A stretch of DNA of 64,000 bases. Source: Pantoea cypripedii. Lineage in GTDB: Bacteria > Pseudomonadota > Gammaproteobacteria > Enterobacterales > Enterobacteriaceae. The stretch covers positions 257,786 to 321,785 of the forward strand of contig NZ_MLJI01000002.1 of assembly GCF_002095535.1 (NCBI RefSeq), given 5' to 3'. Below, one piece after another: positions 1-8,695 of this stretch (its first letter is position 1; each line of letters starts with the position of its first letter). The notes beneath the pieces are model-generated. The model made no database searches and was not told where the DNA came from. It saw nothing but the letters and a program-made list of their open reading frames with translations. The position numbers and the translations under genes are program-made.

Positions 1-429
1 ATGCATCGCCTGGGCTTTGTGCGCCAGGCCTACTTTTTCCAGCAGTTGCATCGCCAGCTGCTGCGCAAACGCCCGGCCCTGCTTCAGTATTTTGTGTGGC
101 CCGATCGCCACATTGTCGAGAATCGACAGATGAGGGAACAGGTTGAATGACTGGAAAACCATACCTGCCTGACGACGCAGGAGATTGAGATCCGGCTCGG
201 CTAACATTTTCCCATTCTGCAACAGGTGCTGGCCGCACAGCCGGATGCTGCCCTGCTGCGCCACCTCCAGACCATTGCAGCAACGTAAAAACGTGCTTTT
301 GCCCGAACCGCTCGGACCAATAATCACCACCACCTCACCGCGCGCCACTGACAGGCTGATGCCCTTCAGGACATGGTGCTGGTCAAAATATTTTTCGACG
401 TTAACCGCCTCAATGATGGCTGGATTCAT
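1..429 (-). CDS. Polar amino-acid ABC transporter, ATP-binding subunit (partial)
   Basis: The 3' end lies outside the window; 143 codons are visible. The protein is the cytoplasmic ATPase of a GlnQ/HisP-type importer. Seen: it begins MNPAIIEAVNV, carries a Walker A motif GPSGSGKST near residues 39-47, and a Q-loop in GMVFQSFNLFPHLS near residue 95. The signature and Walker B motifs would lie in the missing part. Its ATG overlaps the stop of the permease gene (ATGA), so the two are translationally coupled. With the permease and binding protein upstream it forms a complete three-gene import operon. The substrate is probably a polar or basic amino acid, by family and by the neighbouring ureohydrolase. 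Confidence 0.93.
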   Translation of the reverse strand, partial: MNPAIIEAVNVEKYFDQHHVLKGISLSVARGEVVVIIGPSGSGKSTFLRCCNGLEVAQQGSIRLCGQHLLQNGKMLAEPDLNLLRRQAGMVFQSFNLFPHLSILDNVAIGPHKILKQGRAFAQQLAMQLLEKVGLAHKAQAMH

Positions 430-1097
430 TGCACCATCCCTCCCGCCCGCAGCTTTTTCTCCGCCAGACGCAATAACAGCATGGTGCTGCTGGTCATCAG
501 CAGGTAGATAAAGGCGATCACGATATACACCTCCAGTGAACGATAGGACACGCTGATCACTGTTTGCCCCTCATGCATCAGATCGTGGATGGTAACCAAA
601 GACACCAGCGCCGAGTTTTTGGTTAGCGCAATAAACTCATTCGCCAGCGGCGGCACCATGCGCACCAGCGCCTGCGGCAGGATAATCAGCCGCATCGCCT
701 GCGCACCGGACATGCCCATTGAACGCGCCGCTTCGGTTTGTCCGCGGTCGATGGACAGAATCGCACCCCGCACCAGCTCTGAAACGTAGGCGGCGGAATA
801 ACATCCGAGACCGATAATGCCGCAGACAAAGGCGGGAATGACAATATTGAAATAGGGCAGACCAAAGTAGAGGATAAACAGCTGCACCAGCAGCGGGGTA
901 CCACGCACGAAAACCACGTAGCTGTTGCAGAACCACCACACCAGCTTACGCTGGGGAGCAAGCCTCCCCAGACCGATTAAGGTTCCCAGACAACAACTGA
1001 TCAGCAGGGCGCACAGGGTGACTTCAATCGTCACCCCGGCTCCTGAGAGCAGATCGCGCCAGGCGGCAAACGCGGGCGTAAAATCAAATTCGACCAT
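426..1097 (-). CDS. Amino-acid ABC transporter permease (HisM/GlnP family)
   Basis: Inner-membrane permease of 223 residues with about five hydrophobic segments. The EAA-type loop is visible in the stretch around EAARSMGMSGAQAMRLIILPQ, typical of polar amino-acid importers. I chose ATG 1097, preceded by GGGGTG at a suitable distance; a GTG two codons earlier (1103) is possible. The gene lies 12 bases after the binding-protein gene and overlaps the ATPase gene by four bases, so all three are probably one transcript. The family is clear and the substrate cannot be read from the permease. Confidence 0.93.
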   Translation of the reverse strand: MVEFDFTPAFAAWRDLLSGAGVTIEVTLCALLISCCLGTLIGLGRLAPQRKLVWWFCNSYVVFVRGTPLLVQLFILYFGLPYFNIVIPAFVCGIIGLGCYSAAYVSELVRGAILSIDRGQTEAARSMGMSGAQAMRLIILPQALVRMVPPLANEFIALTKNSALVSLVTIHDLMHEGQTVISVSYRSLEVYIVIAFIYLLMTSSTMLLLRLAEKKLRAGGMVQ

Positions 1098-1109
1098 GCT
1101 CACCCCGGC

Positions 1110-1838
1110 TTATTGCGCTGCGTTACCAAACCATTTTTTCTGCAACGCGTCATAAGTGCCGTTGGCTTTGATGGCTTTCAGCGCATCATTCAGCTGCTGA
1201 CGCAACTCCGGTTCACGTTTGCTGACGGCGATACCGTACTCTTCATGGGTTACCGGCTCCGCCAGAATCTGCGTGGTGCCACGGGTTTTGCTGTACAACA
1301 GCGCCGCCGGTTTGCCGGTCACCACCGCATCAGCGCGGCCCGCTTCCAGCGCGTTAAACATCTCTTCGTTCTTTTCCACTTCTATCGTCTTTGCGGTCGG
1401 GAATTCATCAGCCATCACTTTGACCGATTTGGTTCCGACCTGCACCGCGACACGCTTACCCGCCAGATCCTGAGGGGTTTTGATCCGCGTATCGCCTTTT
1501 TTCACCATCACCACCAGGCCTGCAGCGAAATAAGGGTCGGTGAAATCCACCACTTTCTTGCGATCGTCAGTGATGTAAATGGCGGACAACACAATATCCT
1601 GACGACCGGCCAGTACAGACGGCACCATCGCCTTAAAATCCATGTCGGTATACACCAGCGGACGTCCCATCTGCTTTGACAGCGCAGCCGCTAAGTCCAC
1701 ATCGAAGCCGGTCCGCTGGTTGTTCTGGATAAACTCCATCGGCGGGAAGGTCGGGTCAATCGCCACGCGGATGGGTTCGGCGGCCTGAGATAACGAGGAA
1801 AACAAGAGCGCACTGAGCAGAAGTGAACGAAGAGTCAT
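1110..1838 (-). CDS. Amino-acid ABC transporter periplasmic binding protein
   Basis: Periplasmic solute-binding protein (SBP_bac_3 family), 242 residues. A signal peptide is visible (basic start, hydrophobic core, cut probably after SLSQA near residue 19). The mature start, EPIRVAIDPTFPPMEF, and the later GFDVDLAAAL are standard for this family. It is first in the operon with the permease and ATPase and follows the ureohydrolase gene by 15 bases, so uptake and hydrolysis may be co-transcribed. A guanidino or basic amino compound would fit the neighbour, but that is inference. Confidence 0.93.
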   Translation of the reverse strand: MTLRSLLLSALLFSSLSQAAEPIRVAIDPTFPPMEFIQNNQRTGFDVDLAAALSKQMGRPLVYTDMDFKAMVPSVLAGRQDIVLSAIYITDDRKKVVDFTDPYFAAGLVVMVKKGDTRIKTPQDLAGKRVAVQVGTKSVKVMADEFPTAKTIEVEKNEEMFNALEAGRADAVVTGKPAALLYSKTRGTTQILAEPVTHEEYGIAVSKREPELRQQLNDALKAIKANGTYDALQKKWFGNAAQ

Positions 1839-1853
1839 ACGTCCTCCAAAAGA

Positions 1854-2819
1854 TTAAACGTTGCTGTCGCAGTAGCCGGCGCGAATCGCCGCGCCAATTA
1901 AATTGAGCACCAGACGGCCTGCGGTCATGCAGGAAAGCTGGTGCACGTCTTTTGCGGGTTGAATTTCCACGATGTCCATGCCGACCACACGTCCTTTTTT
2001 CACTAATCCGTGGATCAGTTTCCGTGCCTGAACAAAGGTGACGCCGCCCGGTGAAGGGCCTGCCACCGCGGGCATCACCGCAGGATCAAAACCGTCCGCG
2101 TCGATGGTCAGGTAATAACGGCCACCGTCCGGGATTTGCTCCAGCACCGCGTCCATGCCGCGATCGTGCAACTCATACGCGGTAATGATTTTGGCCCCCC
2201 ATTCACGGGCGTAATCGGCTTCTTCCTGACGTGCGCTGCCTGAGGCACGCATGCCAATCTGAATGATGTCTTTTACAAACGGCAGCTCCGACGCACGACG
2301 CATCGGGCTGGATAAACCATCACGCACGCCATTGACCTCATCACGCCAGTCAAGATGCGCATCAAGATGGACGATGGTGATTGGCCCCTGGTCGTCAAAG
2401 GCACGCAGAATCGGGTTGGTAATACCGTGGTCACCGCCTAAAACGATGGGGATGGCTCCCGCCGCGAGAATTTTGCGTACCGCCTGTTCTGCACGGACGA
2501 AATGACCACGCGGATCGTTAAGGTCAGCAGGCACGTCACCACAATCGACAAAGCGGACATCATCCCGTCCCTGTAACAGCGGGCCATCAATATCAAAGTC
2601 ATAGCGCTCAGGACCGCGGATCACCCGGTCAGACGCCTGACGAATGGCGGTGGGTGCACGTACCTGGTCGTTGTTGTAGTCCTGCGGGGTGTAGGCAGCG
2701 CCATAAGGCATGCCCAGTACGGCAAAATGTGCTTGCAAATTATCGAGATCGAGGGCTAATTCGGAAAACAGCAGTGATTTATGATTAGTTTGCGGTGGCA
2801 CTGTTAACGGTAAAGACAT
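1854..2819 (-). CDS. Agmatinase / ureohydrolase family protein
   Basis: Manganese-dependent ureohydrolase of 321 residues that should split a guanidino compound into an amine and urea. The metal-binding motifs are present: GGDHG, DAHLDWRD and DADGFDP. The start MSLPLTVPPQ at 2819 has AGGAAAT upstream; a longer open frame exists but runs across the divergent LysR gene. The protein belongs to the agmatinase branch by overall pattern. Guanidinobutyrase or guanidinopropionase activity cannot be excluded. The divergent LysR regulator 106 bases away and the transporter downstream suggest an inducible guanidino-compound pathway. Confidence 0.88.
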   Translation of the reverse strand: MSLPLTVPPQTNHKSLLFSELALDLDNLQAHFAVLGMPYGAAYTPQDYNNDQVRAPTAIRQASDRVIRGPERYDFDIDGPLLQGRDDVRFVDCGDVPADLNDPRGHFVRAEQAVRKILAAGAIPIVLGGDHGITNPILRAFDDQGPITIVHLDAHLDWRDEVNGVRDGLSSPMRRASELPFVKDIIQIGMRASGSARQEEADYAREWGAKIITAYELHDRGMDAVLEQIPDGGRYYLTIDADGFDPAVMPAVAGPSPGGVTFVQARKLIHGLVKKGRVVGMDIVEIQPAKDVHQLSCMTAGRLVLNLIGAAIRAGYCDSNV

Positions 2820-2925
2820 AATGATTTCCTGGTATTGGCGAAATACGAACTGAGGCGAGTGTAGGGAGGCGTCTTCACCAGGAAAACTGATCTTATTTGC
2901 AATCACGGTTACGGAAACAGCAACC

Positions 2926-3807
2926 ATGAAACCCCGGACACTGAACGAAAAAGATTTACGCGCCCTGAGGATATTCTGCGTTGTGGCGCAATCTGGCGGA
3001 TTTTCTGCTGCTGAAAAATCTCTCAATATGACCAAAGCGACCATCAGTCGTCAGATTAAATCGATTGAAGAAACGCTCGGCACCGCGCTCTGTACACGCG
3101 GACCAAAAGGTTTCGAACTGACGGCGGCGGGTGAGTCGGCATTGCTTTATGCGCGTGAAGCGCTCGGTGCACTGGATCGCATCTTCCCGGCGATGGATGC
3201 CAGCCGGGGCGTGATTTCAGGGCCGCTGGTGATGGGGATCACCGATAATGTGATCAGCCACAGTGCCTCACATCTGCAACAGGCCTTGCGCGCGCTGCGC
3301 CAGCGGGCACCACAGGTGCAGCTGTCACTTAGCGTGATGACGGCATCGCAACTGATTCAGGCCCTGCTCGACAGAAGGCTGGATATTGCCATTAAAGGGG
3401 TGATGGATTATCAGAAAACACCTTCGCTGCATTACGCCGAGTTATTTGCCGAGTCGCATGGCCTGTACACCCTGGCGGGTCATGAACTGCGTGCCCGACA
3501 GCTGCCGCTGGTGTACCGGGCGCAGCAACCCTTCGTTGAGGACGCGCTGGCCCGGCTGCACCTGAGCCGGGGCCCCGAAGCGGTCGGTATCGAAGCGGTG
3601 GCGATGTTGATTGCCGCCGGAGATGTGGTGGGGATTCTGCCGCATCATTATGCGCAACTGATGCAGGCGTGTATCCCTCTGGTGAAGGTGCCGGATTCAC
3701 CGACATGGACCGTGACCCACTATGCGGTCACGCACGCCGCCTATCCGCAATCACCGGCAGCGGAACAAATGATTGCTGAACTGCGCCGTGCGCAGCATAT
3801 TCTGTAA
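2926..3807 (+). CDS. LysR-family transcriptional regulator
   Basis: DNA-binding regulator of 293 residues. The N-terminal winged helix-turn-helix is visible at about residues 10-68 (SGGFSAAEKSLNMTKATISRQI), followed by an effector-binding domain. It is transcribed away from the ureohydrolase/ABC operon with 106 bases between the two starts, the usual position for a LysR protein controlling its divergent neighbour. The effector is probably the substrate of that pathway (inference). Confidence 0.9.
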   Translation: MKPRTLNEKDLRALRIFCVVAQSGGFSAAEKSLNMTKATISRQIKSIEETLGTALCTRGPKGFELTAAGESALLYAREALGALDRIFPAMDASRGVISGPLVMGITDNVISHSASHLQQALRALRQRAPQVQLSLSVMTASQLIQALLDRRLDIAIKGVMDYQKTPSLHYAELFAESHGLYTLAGHELRARQLPLVYRAQQPFVEDALARLHLSRGPEAVGIEAVAMLIAAGDVVGILPHHYAQLMQACIPLVKVPDSPTWTVTHYAVTHAAYPQSPAAEQMIAELRRAQHIL

Positions 3808-3865
3808 ACGCCCGGACGGGGGCTGCCAGTGGCTTTTATTATGACTGGCGCGGCTTCCTGCGGTG

Positions 3866-3924
3866 GTTTCATCAAAAATTCATATCAGCATCTGCTGCAG
3901 CCATTGCCGCTGCCAGCGTTGCTG
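3866..3924 (-). repeat. Direct repeat copy A: relic of the 3' end of nifM
   Basis: This 59-base stretch matches 4812-4870 with three mismatches by eye. On the minus strand it reads NQQRWQRQWLQQMLI-stop, against NQQRWQRQWLKQILI-stop in nifM, and the match continues 14 bases past the stop codon. Upstream of the Asn codon the similarity ends abruptly. It is therefore a detached nifM tail about 0.9 kb from the intact gene, and it brackets the two DUF1471 genes. Confidence 0.85.
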
Positions 3925-4097
3925 ATTGGTTTTTGCCCACCGTTGTTGCGGCGCAATGTATTGCGCATTTATCATTCAATTTTTTTGAATTATTTCAGCA
4001 AATCCCTCAGCTTTTACTCGCCGCTCCGCAGGTCTATTCTCTCTCACATCGGGGCACAACACCCCACCCACTAAAAATTATCTCTGAGGAAATGACC

Positions 4098-4307
4098 ATG
4101 AAATCTATCAAAACTTTCGTTGCAGTTGCGGCCCTGTCACTGGTTTCTTTCGGCAGCTTCGCACAGAGCATCACCGCTTCCGCTTCAACCCTGGATGGTG
4201 CAGAAGCCAAAATCGCTGCTCAGGCTAAACAGGCCGGTGCCTCTTACAAAATCACCGGTGCACGCGTCGATAACGGTGCTTACCTGTCAGCTGAACTGTC
4301 CAAATAA
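4098..4307 (+). CDS. DUF1471 (YhcN/BhsA-like) secreted small protein 1
   Basis: 69-residue protein with a signal peptide (MKSIKTFVAVAALSLVSF, cut after SFAQ) and a short mature region with the DUF1471 pattern DGAEAKIAAQAKQAGASYKITGA and a C-terminal SAELSK. I chose ATG 4098 because GAGGA lies eight bases upstream; the nearby ATG 4092 is too close to it. Family members are periplasmic or outer-membrane stress proteins with no enzyme activity known. A paralogue follows 138 bases downstream, and both sit between two copies of the nifM tail. Confidence 0.85.
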   Translation: MKSIKTFVAVAALSLVSFGSFAQSITASASTLDGAEAKIAAQAKQAGASYKITGARVDNGAYLSAELSK

Positions 4308-4318
4308 TTGAACTACGC

Positions 4319-4398
4319 GGGAAGTAATGATTAGCCAGATCACAATGATCGCACTAATTATCAATCATGAAACAATAACTATGGTTATTATTACTTCC
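4319..4398. repeat. Inverted repeat between the DUF1471 paralogues
   Basis: A perfect 9-base inverted repeat, GGAAGTAAT at 4319-4327 and ATTACTTCC at 4390-4398, encloses 62 AT-rich bases between the two genes. It could be an mRNA fold or a pair of operator half-sites. Its role is unknown. Confidence 0.4.
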
Positions 4399-4445
4399 AT
4401 CGAAGGCACACAGCCTTCCACCCAAACAAATTAAGGATTAAGACC

Positions 4446-4661
4446 ATGAAAACTATCAAAGCAATGTCCATCGCCGCTGTCGCTGCTCTTTCACTGATGT
4501 CATTTGGCAGCTTTGCTCAGAGCATCTCCGTCACCTCCTCAACTCTGGACGGTGCGGAAGCGAAAATCGCCGCTCAGGCAGCACAGCAGGGTGCGCAGTA
4601 CAAAATTACCGAAGCGAACACCAATAACCGTGTTCACATGACCGCAGAACTGTACAAATAA
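4446..4661 (+). CDS. DUF1471 (YhcN/BhsA-like) secreted small protein 2
   Basis: 71-residue paralogue of the preceding gene: signal peptide ending in SFGSFAQ, then SISVTSSTLDGAEAKIAAQAAQQGAQYKIT in the DUF1471 pattern. The ribosome site AAGGA lies upstream of ATG 4446. The two proteins are alike along their whole length, so they arose by tandem duplication. A hairpin terminator follows. The role is probably envelope stress or surface properties, by family only. Confidence 0.85.
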   Translation: MKTIKAMSIAAVAALSLMSFGSFAQSISVTSSTLDGAEAKIAAQAAQQGAQYKITEANTNNRVHMTAELYK

Positions 4662-4691
4662 CGGATGGTCGTACAGGGAAGTGCCGGAAAA

Positions 4692-4715
4692 GGTCGCCGC
4701 AAGGCGGCCTTTTTC
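4692..4715 (+). terminator. Rho-independent terminator after the DUF1471 pair
   Basis: GGTCGCC-GCAA-GGCGGCC, with one G-U pair, forms a stem followed by TTTTTCG. It lies 30 bases after the second DUF1471 stop codon. Confidence 0.75.
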
Positions 4716-4811
4716 GTCTGTTTGACCCGTCCTGACGGCCAGAGCGGGTCATCGTCTCCCCTATTCGGCTCTGTTTAAGCGTCTGGTTTCGAAAAAATTA
4801 TTCCGCGCTGC

Positions 4812-4870
4812 GTTTCATCATAAATTCATATCAGTATCTGCTTCAGCCATTGCCGCTGCCAGCGTTGCTG
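4812..4870 (-). repeat. Direct repeat copy B: 3' end of the intact nifM
   Basis: This is the partner of 3866-3924, 946 bases away in the same orientation, 56 of 59 bases alike by eye. It covers the last 14 codons and stop of nifM plus 14 bases beyond. The arrangement resembles the direct repeats left when DNA inserts at a gene's 3' end and restores it, but no integrase gene lies between the copies. Confidence 0.85.
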
Positions 4871-5608
4871 GTTCTGCTGGTGCAGCAGAGACCGAACCTG
4901 CGCCAAAGCCGCTTCCCGTTCCATCGGCGCAGGAGGGCGAATCAGTTCACACCACAGCAAATGCCAGCCCAGAGCAGTTTCTATCGGCGGGCTCACGCCG
5001 TTGGGCTTCATCTGAAACAGCACGCGGTCCAGCTCGGGGAAGAGCAAGCCCCGGCTGATCCAGCCCATCCGTCCCCCCTCCAGTGCACTCGGGCAATGGG
5101 AATAGCGTTGCGCAAGGGTGCTGAAGGCCTGACGAGATGCGCTTATCTGCTGGTGGAATTGCTGGATCTGGCGCTGGATCGCCGCACCATCATTCTCCGT
5201 GGTCAGCAACAGATGCCAGCTCAGGCGCTGTTCCGGGCGCATAAATTTTTCCTGATGATCCTGATACCAGGCCAGCACCTGGAAATCATCCGGCGCGGGG
5301 GCCTGTGCGGCTACGCGCTCCAGCTGCATTTCCATGCGGGCGTGGTGGCGGATGATGGAAGCCCGCTCATCATCACTAAAAAGCTGCTGTGACAGGGCAG
5401 CATTAAGTGACATTGTCACGCTATCGATAACCTTTTCCGGGATGAAATCATCACCCGTTTCCCTGACCACGGCGTATTCCAGCTGTCGCTGGCGCTGCCA
5501 CAGCCGGTTAAACTCCGCCTGTTGATCGGCGGGGACCGACTCCGGCTGGCACTGCCAGCGCGACTGACTAAGCTGTTGCCGGGAAAAACGTTCCCAAAGT
5601 TCAGCCAC
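4826..5608 (-). CDS. nifM: NifM, peptidyl-prolyl isomerase for nitrogenase Fe protein
   Basis: 260-residue accessory protein needed to mature the NifH dimer. The C-terminal half carries a parvulin-type PPIase domain (about residues 125-225, including RLSWHLLLTT, FSTLAQRYSHCPSALEGGRMGWISRG and ALGWHLLWCELIRPP). The N-terminal half is helical and Gln-rich. It is the last gene of nifUSVWZM, five bases after nifZ. In Klebsiella the next gene is nifF; here the DUF1471 pair follows. A second copy of its 3' end lies at 3866-3924. Confidence 0.95.
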   Translation of the reverse strand: MAELWERFSRQQLSQSRWQCQPESVPADQQAEFNRLWQRQRQLEYAVVRETGDDFIPEKVIDSVTMSLNAALSQQLFSDDERASIIRHHARMEMQLERVAAQAPAPDDFQVLAWYQDHQEKFMRPEQRLSWHLLLTTENDGAAIQRQIQQFHQQISASRQAFSTLAQRYSHCPSALEGGRMGWISRGLLFPELDRVLFQMKPNGVSPPIETALGWHLLWCELIRPPAPMEREAALAQVRSLLHQQNQQRWQRQWLKQILI

Positions 5609-5613
5609 GCGTG

Positions 5614-6051
5614 TTATTCCCCCAGCAGCCTGATGGCGCTGGCGGGCACCTGAAACCAGCGTTCACCAAACATTACCGTGTAAATTTCACCATTTTCTCC
5701 CTGGTCGGTACGCTCAATGCGTCCGCGTTCACCTGCCCGGACCACCACCTTGCCGTCAGAAGTGAGGATATGGCGTGAGGTGACGCTGTCACCAAACTGA
5801 AAATGACCGGCATGCCAGGCTGCCGCTGCGCTGATAATTTCCGGCTCCCGGCAACCGACAATCATGTCGGTATCGAGGAAATGAACCTGATAAATCAGTT
5901 GGTCGATCAGGAAGGTACCGCATCCCCGCACAAAGCCAGTACTGCCGCGCCGCACCAGCAATTCACCGGTGGCGTAGCCATACATGGTGCCGTCATTTCG
6001 GATCGCGCGGATCACCCTGACTTCGTCTCCTAACGCAAACTTTGCTCTCAT
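5614..6051 (-). CDS. nifZ: NifZ, MoFe protein P-cluster maturation factor
   Basis: 145-residue NifZ, a cytoplasmic factor that helps form the second P-cluster pair of NifDK. Two copies of the NifZ fold are visible: FALGDEVRVIRAIRNDGT near the start and FQFGDSVTSRHILTSDGK near residue 85. Its ATG overlaps the nifW stop (ATGA) and nifM follows after five bases, so the three are tightly coupled. Length is as in Klebsiella-type NifZ. Confidence 0.95.
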   Translation of the reverse strand: MRAKFALGDEVRVIRAIRNDGTMYGYATGELLVRRGSTGFVRGCGTFLIDQLIYQVHFLDTDMIVGCREPEIISAAAAWHAGHFQFGDSVTSRHILTSDGKVVVRAGERGRIERTDQGENGEIYTVMFGERWFQVPASAIRLLGE

Positions 6052-6305
6052 GTCTGGCTCCCGTGCAGATGATGCTGATAGCTTTCCGTCAGCAAACGTC
6101 GCGCCAGCAGCCAGGGGCCACGCGGCTCCACTTCCAGATGGTTTTGCAGAGGCACGTTGTCGCGCAGTCGCTGGTGAAAATCGCGTAACACCGGCAGGCA
6201 GCAGGGTTTCAGTCGTGCGGCATCGTAATCAACGGCAAAGAACTCGAAAAAGGATTCCGCCGTATCGAGTGCCTCGACTCCGGGGATTTGATAAAACCAT
6301 TGCAT
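6048..6305 (-). CDS. nifW: NifW, nitrogenase-stabilising protein
   Basis: 85-residue NifW, thought to protect or stabilise the MoFe protein. The family pattern is visible: FYQIPGVEALDTAESFFEFF near the start and LPVLRDFHQRL in the middle. It begins one base after the nifV stop codon and overlaps nifZ by four bases. Confidence 0.94.
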   Translation of the reverse strand: MQWFYQIPGVEALDTAESFFEFFAVDYDAARLKPCCLPVLRDFHQRLRDNVPLQNHLEVEPRGPWLLARRLLTESYQHHLHGSQT

Positions 6306-6306
6306 A

Positions 6307-7449
6307 TTAACCCCTTAGTGTCTGGGCGGTTTCTCCACAAAGCTGGTCATAAATGGCGATCAGTTCGTAATCCTGCGGGATGCGTTTCCAGCTTTCGGCG
6401 AAACGGCGGATGGCGGGCAGGATCAGGTCAATCTGCAAGGTGTCGAGGCGGTAGCCCATTTTGCTGAACACCCCGTCCACCGCCTGACGCCCGGAATGCT
6501 TACCCAGCACCAGGCGATACTCGCGTCCCACCAGTTCGGGATCGATGGCCTGATAACTCTCGCGATCGTGCAGCAGTGCGGCGACATGGACGCCGGATTC
6601 ATGGGTAAAAACCTGGTCGCCCACCAGCGGGTGCTGGACATCAATGATGCGTTGCGCAGCCACCGCCACCGACTGACACAGCGCTGGAAGCATGCGGAAA
6701 TTGACGCCGCAGTCTATGTCCAGACAACGACTGAGGCCCAGCGCCACCGTCTCCAGGGCAGCATTGCCTGCCCGCTCGCCCAGTCCCAGCACCGTGGTGT
6801 TGACGCTGGTGGCACCGGCCTGCACCGCAGCCAGTGTGTTGGCGGTTGCCAGCCCCAGATCGTCATGGGCATGCATTTCGATCTCACCGGGCCAGAAGCT
6901 GCGCAAGGTGGTGATACGCGCGGCGGTGGTGAAGGGATCGAGTATGCCGAGCGTGTCGGCAAAGCGTAACCGCTGCGCACCGGCTTCCTGCGCGGCTTGC
7001 GCCACCAGCCGCAAATCCTCATCGCTGGATCGTGAGGCATCTTCACAACCGACACACACCTGCATACCAAGTAAGCGGGCGAAGCGAATCAATTCAGCCA
7101 GCCTCGGCAGCAGCACCGGCAGAGGCTCACGCAATTTGTACTGGCGCAGCTTCTCTGACGTTGGCAGGGAGATATCGACCCAGTTCATCCCGAGATCGGC
7201 ACTCTGGCGGATTTCCTCACGGTTCATCCGGCACCAGGTCATTAAGGTGGCATCCGGCAGGTGACGGCGCACCAGCTGAATGCGGGTGCGTTCCTCCTCA
7301 CCCATGGCAGGCGTGCCGACCTCCAGCGCCGTGACGCCCGCGTCAAACAGCGCCTGAGCAATAGCGATTTTTTCACTGGCGCGAAACGCGACGCCGGGAC
7401 TCTGCTCCCCGTCCCGCAGCGTAGTATCGTTAATCAACACCCTGGACAT
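6307..7449 (-). CDS. nifV: NifV, homocitrate synthase
   Basis: 380-residue enzyme that condenses acetyl-CoA with 2-oxoglutarate to make homocitrate, the organic ligand of FeMo-co. The DRE-TIM metallolyase signature [20 protein letters not shown] is at the N-terminus, with a metal-ligand motif [11 protein letters not shown] and the later [13 protein letters not shown] chose ATG 7449 (MSRVLIN), seven bases from AAGGA and matching the family start; ATG 7452 is adjacent. The open frame extends further up but that part overlaps nifS. It is 13 bases after nifS. Confidence 0.95.
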   Translation of the reverse strand: MSRVLINDTTLRDGEQSPGVAFRASEKIAIAQALFDAGVTALEVGTPAMGEEERTRIQLVRRHLPDATLMTWCRMNREEIRQSADLGMNWVDISLPTSEKLRQYKLREPLPVLLPRLAELIRFARLLGMQVCVGCEDASRSSDEDLRLVAQAAQEAGAQRLRFADTLGILDPFTTAARITTLRSFWPGEIEMHAHDDLGLATANTLAAVQAGATSVNTTVLGLGERAGNAALETVALGLSRCLDIDCGVNFRMLPALCQSVAVAAQRIIDVQHPLVGDQVFTHESGVHVAALLHDRESYQAIDPELVGREYRLVLGKHSGRQAVDGVFSKMGYRLDTLQIDLILPAIRRFAESWKRIPQDYELIAIYDQLCGETAQTLRG

Positions 7450-7462
7450 CATCGGTTCCTTC

Positions 7463-8665
7463 TTAGCCGTAGATCGGCATAAATGAAGCCTGTTGCTGAA
7501 CTGGCTTACCATCCTGCCAGTAAGGTGACAGCAGGCGCAGACGGGCAATAATCGATGGCAGCGTCTGGATGACGTACTCGATCTCTTTTTCCCGCGTATA
7601 ACGCGACAGGGAAAAACGGATGCTGCCGTGCGCCGCCGTATAGGGGATGTCCATCGCCCGCATCACATGGGAGGGTTCCAGCGATCCCGATGTGCAGGCG
7701 CTGCCGCTGGAGGCGGCAATCCCGGCCTGATTCAGCAGCAACAAAATGGCTTCCCCTTCGATAAACTCAAACGCGATATTAACGGTGCCGGGAACGCGTG
7801 GCTGATTGCCACCCATCACCTTCACCGAGGGAATCTGTGCCAGCACGCCTTCCTGTAATGTGTCGCGCAGCTGGGCAATGCTGCTCATACCGGGTAAATG
7901 CACCTGCGCCAGTTCACAGGCCATCCCCATCCCGACAATACCGGCGATATTTTCCGTGCCCGCACGCCGACCGCGCTCCTGATGCCCGCCGCGCAATAGC
8001 GGGCGAAAGCGGGTGCCGCGCCGCAGATAAAGGCAACCCACCCCTTTCGGGCCATGCAACTTGTGGGCTGAACAGGAGAGCATATCGATGCTGCTCTGCC
8101 CGATGGACAGCGGGATCTTTCCGGTAACCTGAACCGCATCGCAGTGAAATAACGCGCCGTATTCATGGGCCAGCCCGGCCATTTCCTCCACCGGAAACAT
8201 CACACCGGTTTCGTTGTTGGCCCACATCACGCTCACCAGCGCCACCCGGTCACTCAGCGCCTGGCGATACTGTGCCATATCCAGCGCACCATCACTGTCT
8301 ACCGCCAGCCGGTGAATAACGTATCCCTGGCGCTCAAGATGCTCACACACTTCAAGGGTGGCAGGGTGTTCCACGGCAGTGGTGATAATCTCCCGTCGGT
8401 CCGGCTGCGCTTCGATAGCGCTATGCAGCGCGGTGGAGGTGGCTTCGGTGGCGCAGGAGGTGAAAATAATTTCACTGCCGTGCTCCGCACCAAGCAGTGC
8501 CGCCACCTGCTGATGTGCGCGTTCTAATGCCGCGCGCGATGGTGTACCAAAATCGTGGATCGAGGATGGATTTCCGTAGTACTCGGTGAGGAAAGGCATC
8601 ATCGCCTCAAGTACCATCGGGTCAATACGGGTGGTGGCGTTGTTATCCAGATAAACCTGTTTCAT
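7463..8665 (-). CDS. nifS: NifS, cysteine desulfurase
   Basis: 400-residue PLP enzyme that takes sulfur from cysteine and gives it to NifU for Fe-S cluster assembly. Visible: [16 protein letters not shown] at the N-terminus, the PLP-lysine region [14 protein letters not shown], and the active-site cysteine loop [19 protein letters not shown] 8665 gives the family length and lies nine bases from AGGAGG; ATG 8671 is also possible. It is the second gene of the nifUSVWZM operon. Confidence 0.96.
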   Translation of the reverse strand: MKQVYLDNNATTRIDPMVLEAMMPFLTEYYGNPSSIHDFGTPSRAALERAHQQVAALLGAEHGSEIIFTSCATEATSTALHSAIEAQPDRREIITTAVEHPATLEVCEHLERQGYVIHRLAVDSDGALDMAQYRQALSDRVALVSVMWANNETGVMFPVEEMAGLAHEYGALFHCDAVQVTGKIPLSIGQSSIDMLSCSAHKLHGPKGVGCLYLRRGTRFRPLLRGGHQERGRRAGTENIAGIVGMGMACELAQVHLPGMSSIAQLRDTLQEGVLAQIPSVKVMGGNQPRVPGTVNIAFEFIEGEAILLLLNQAGIAASSGSACTSGSLEPSHVMRAMDIPYTAAHGSIRFSLSRYTREKEIEYVIQTLPSIIARLRLLSPYWQDGKPVQQQASFMPIYG

Positions 8666-8695
8666 TGGCATGTTCCTCCTGTGAGTCACGACGGT

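Noticed and set aside
3829..4074. Plus-strand frame of 81 codons before the first DUF1471 gene
   Set aside because: It lies across the nifM-tail relic and a promoter region, with no family pattern.
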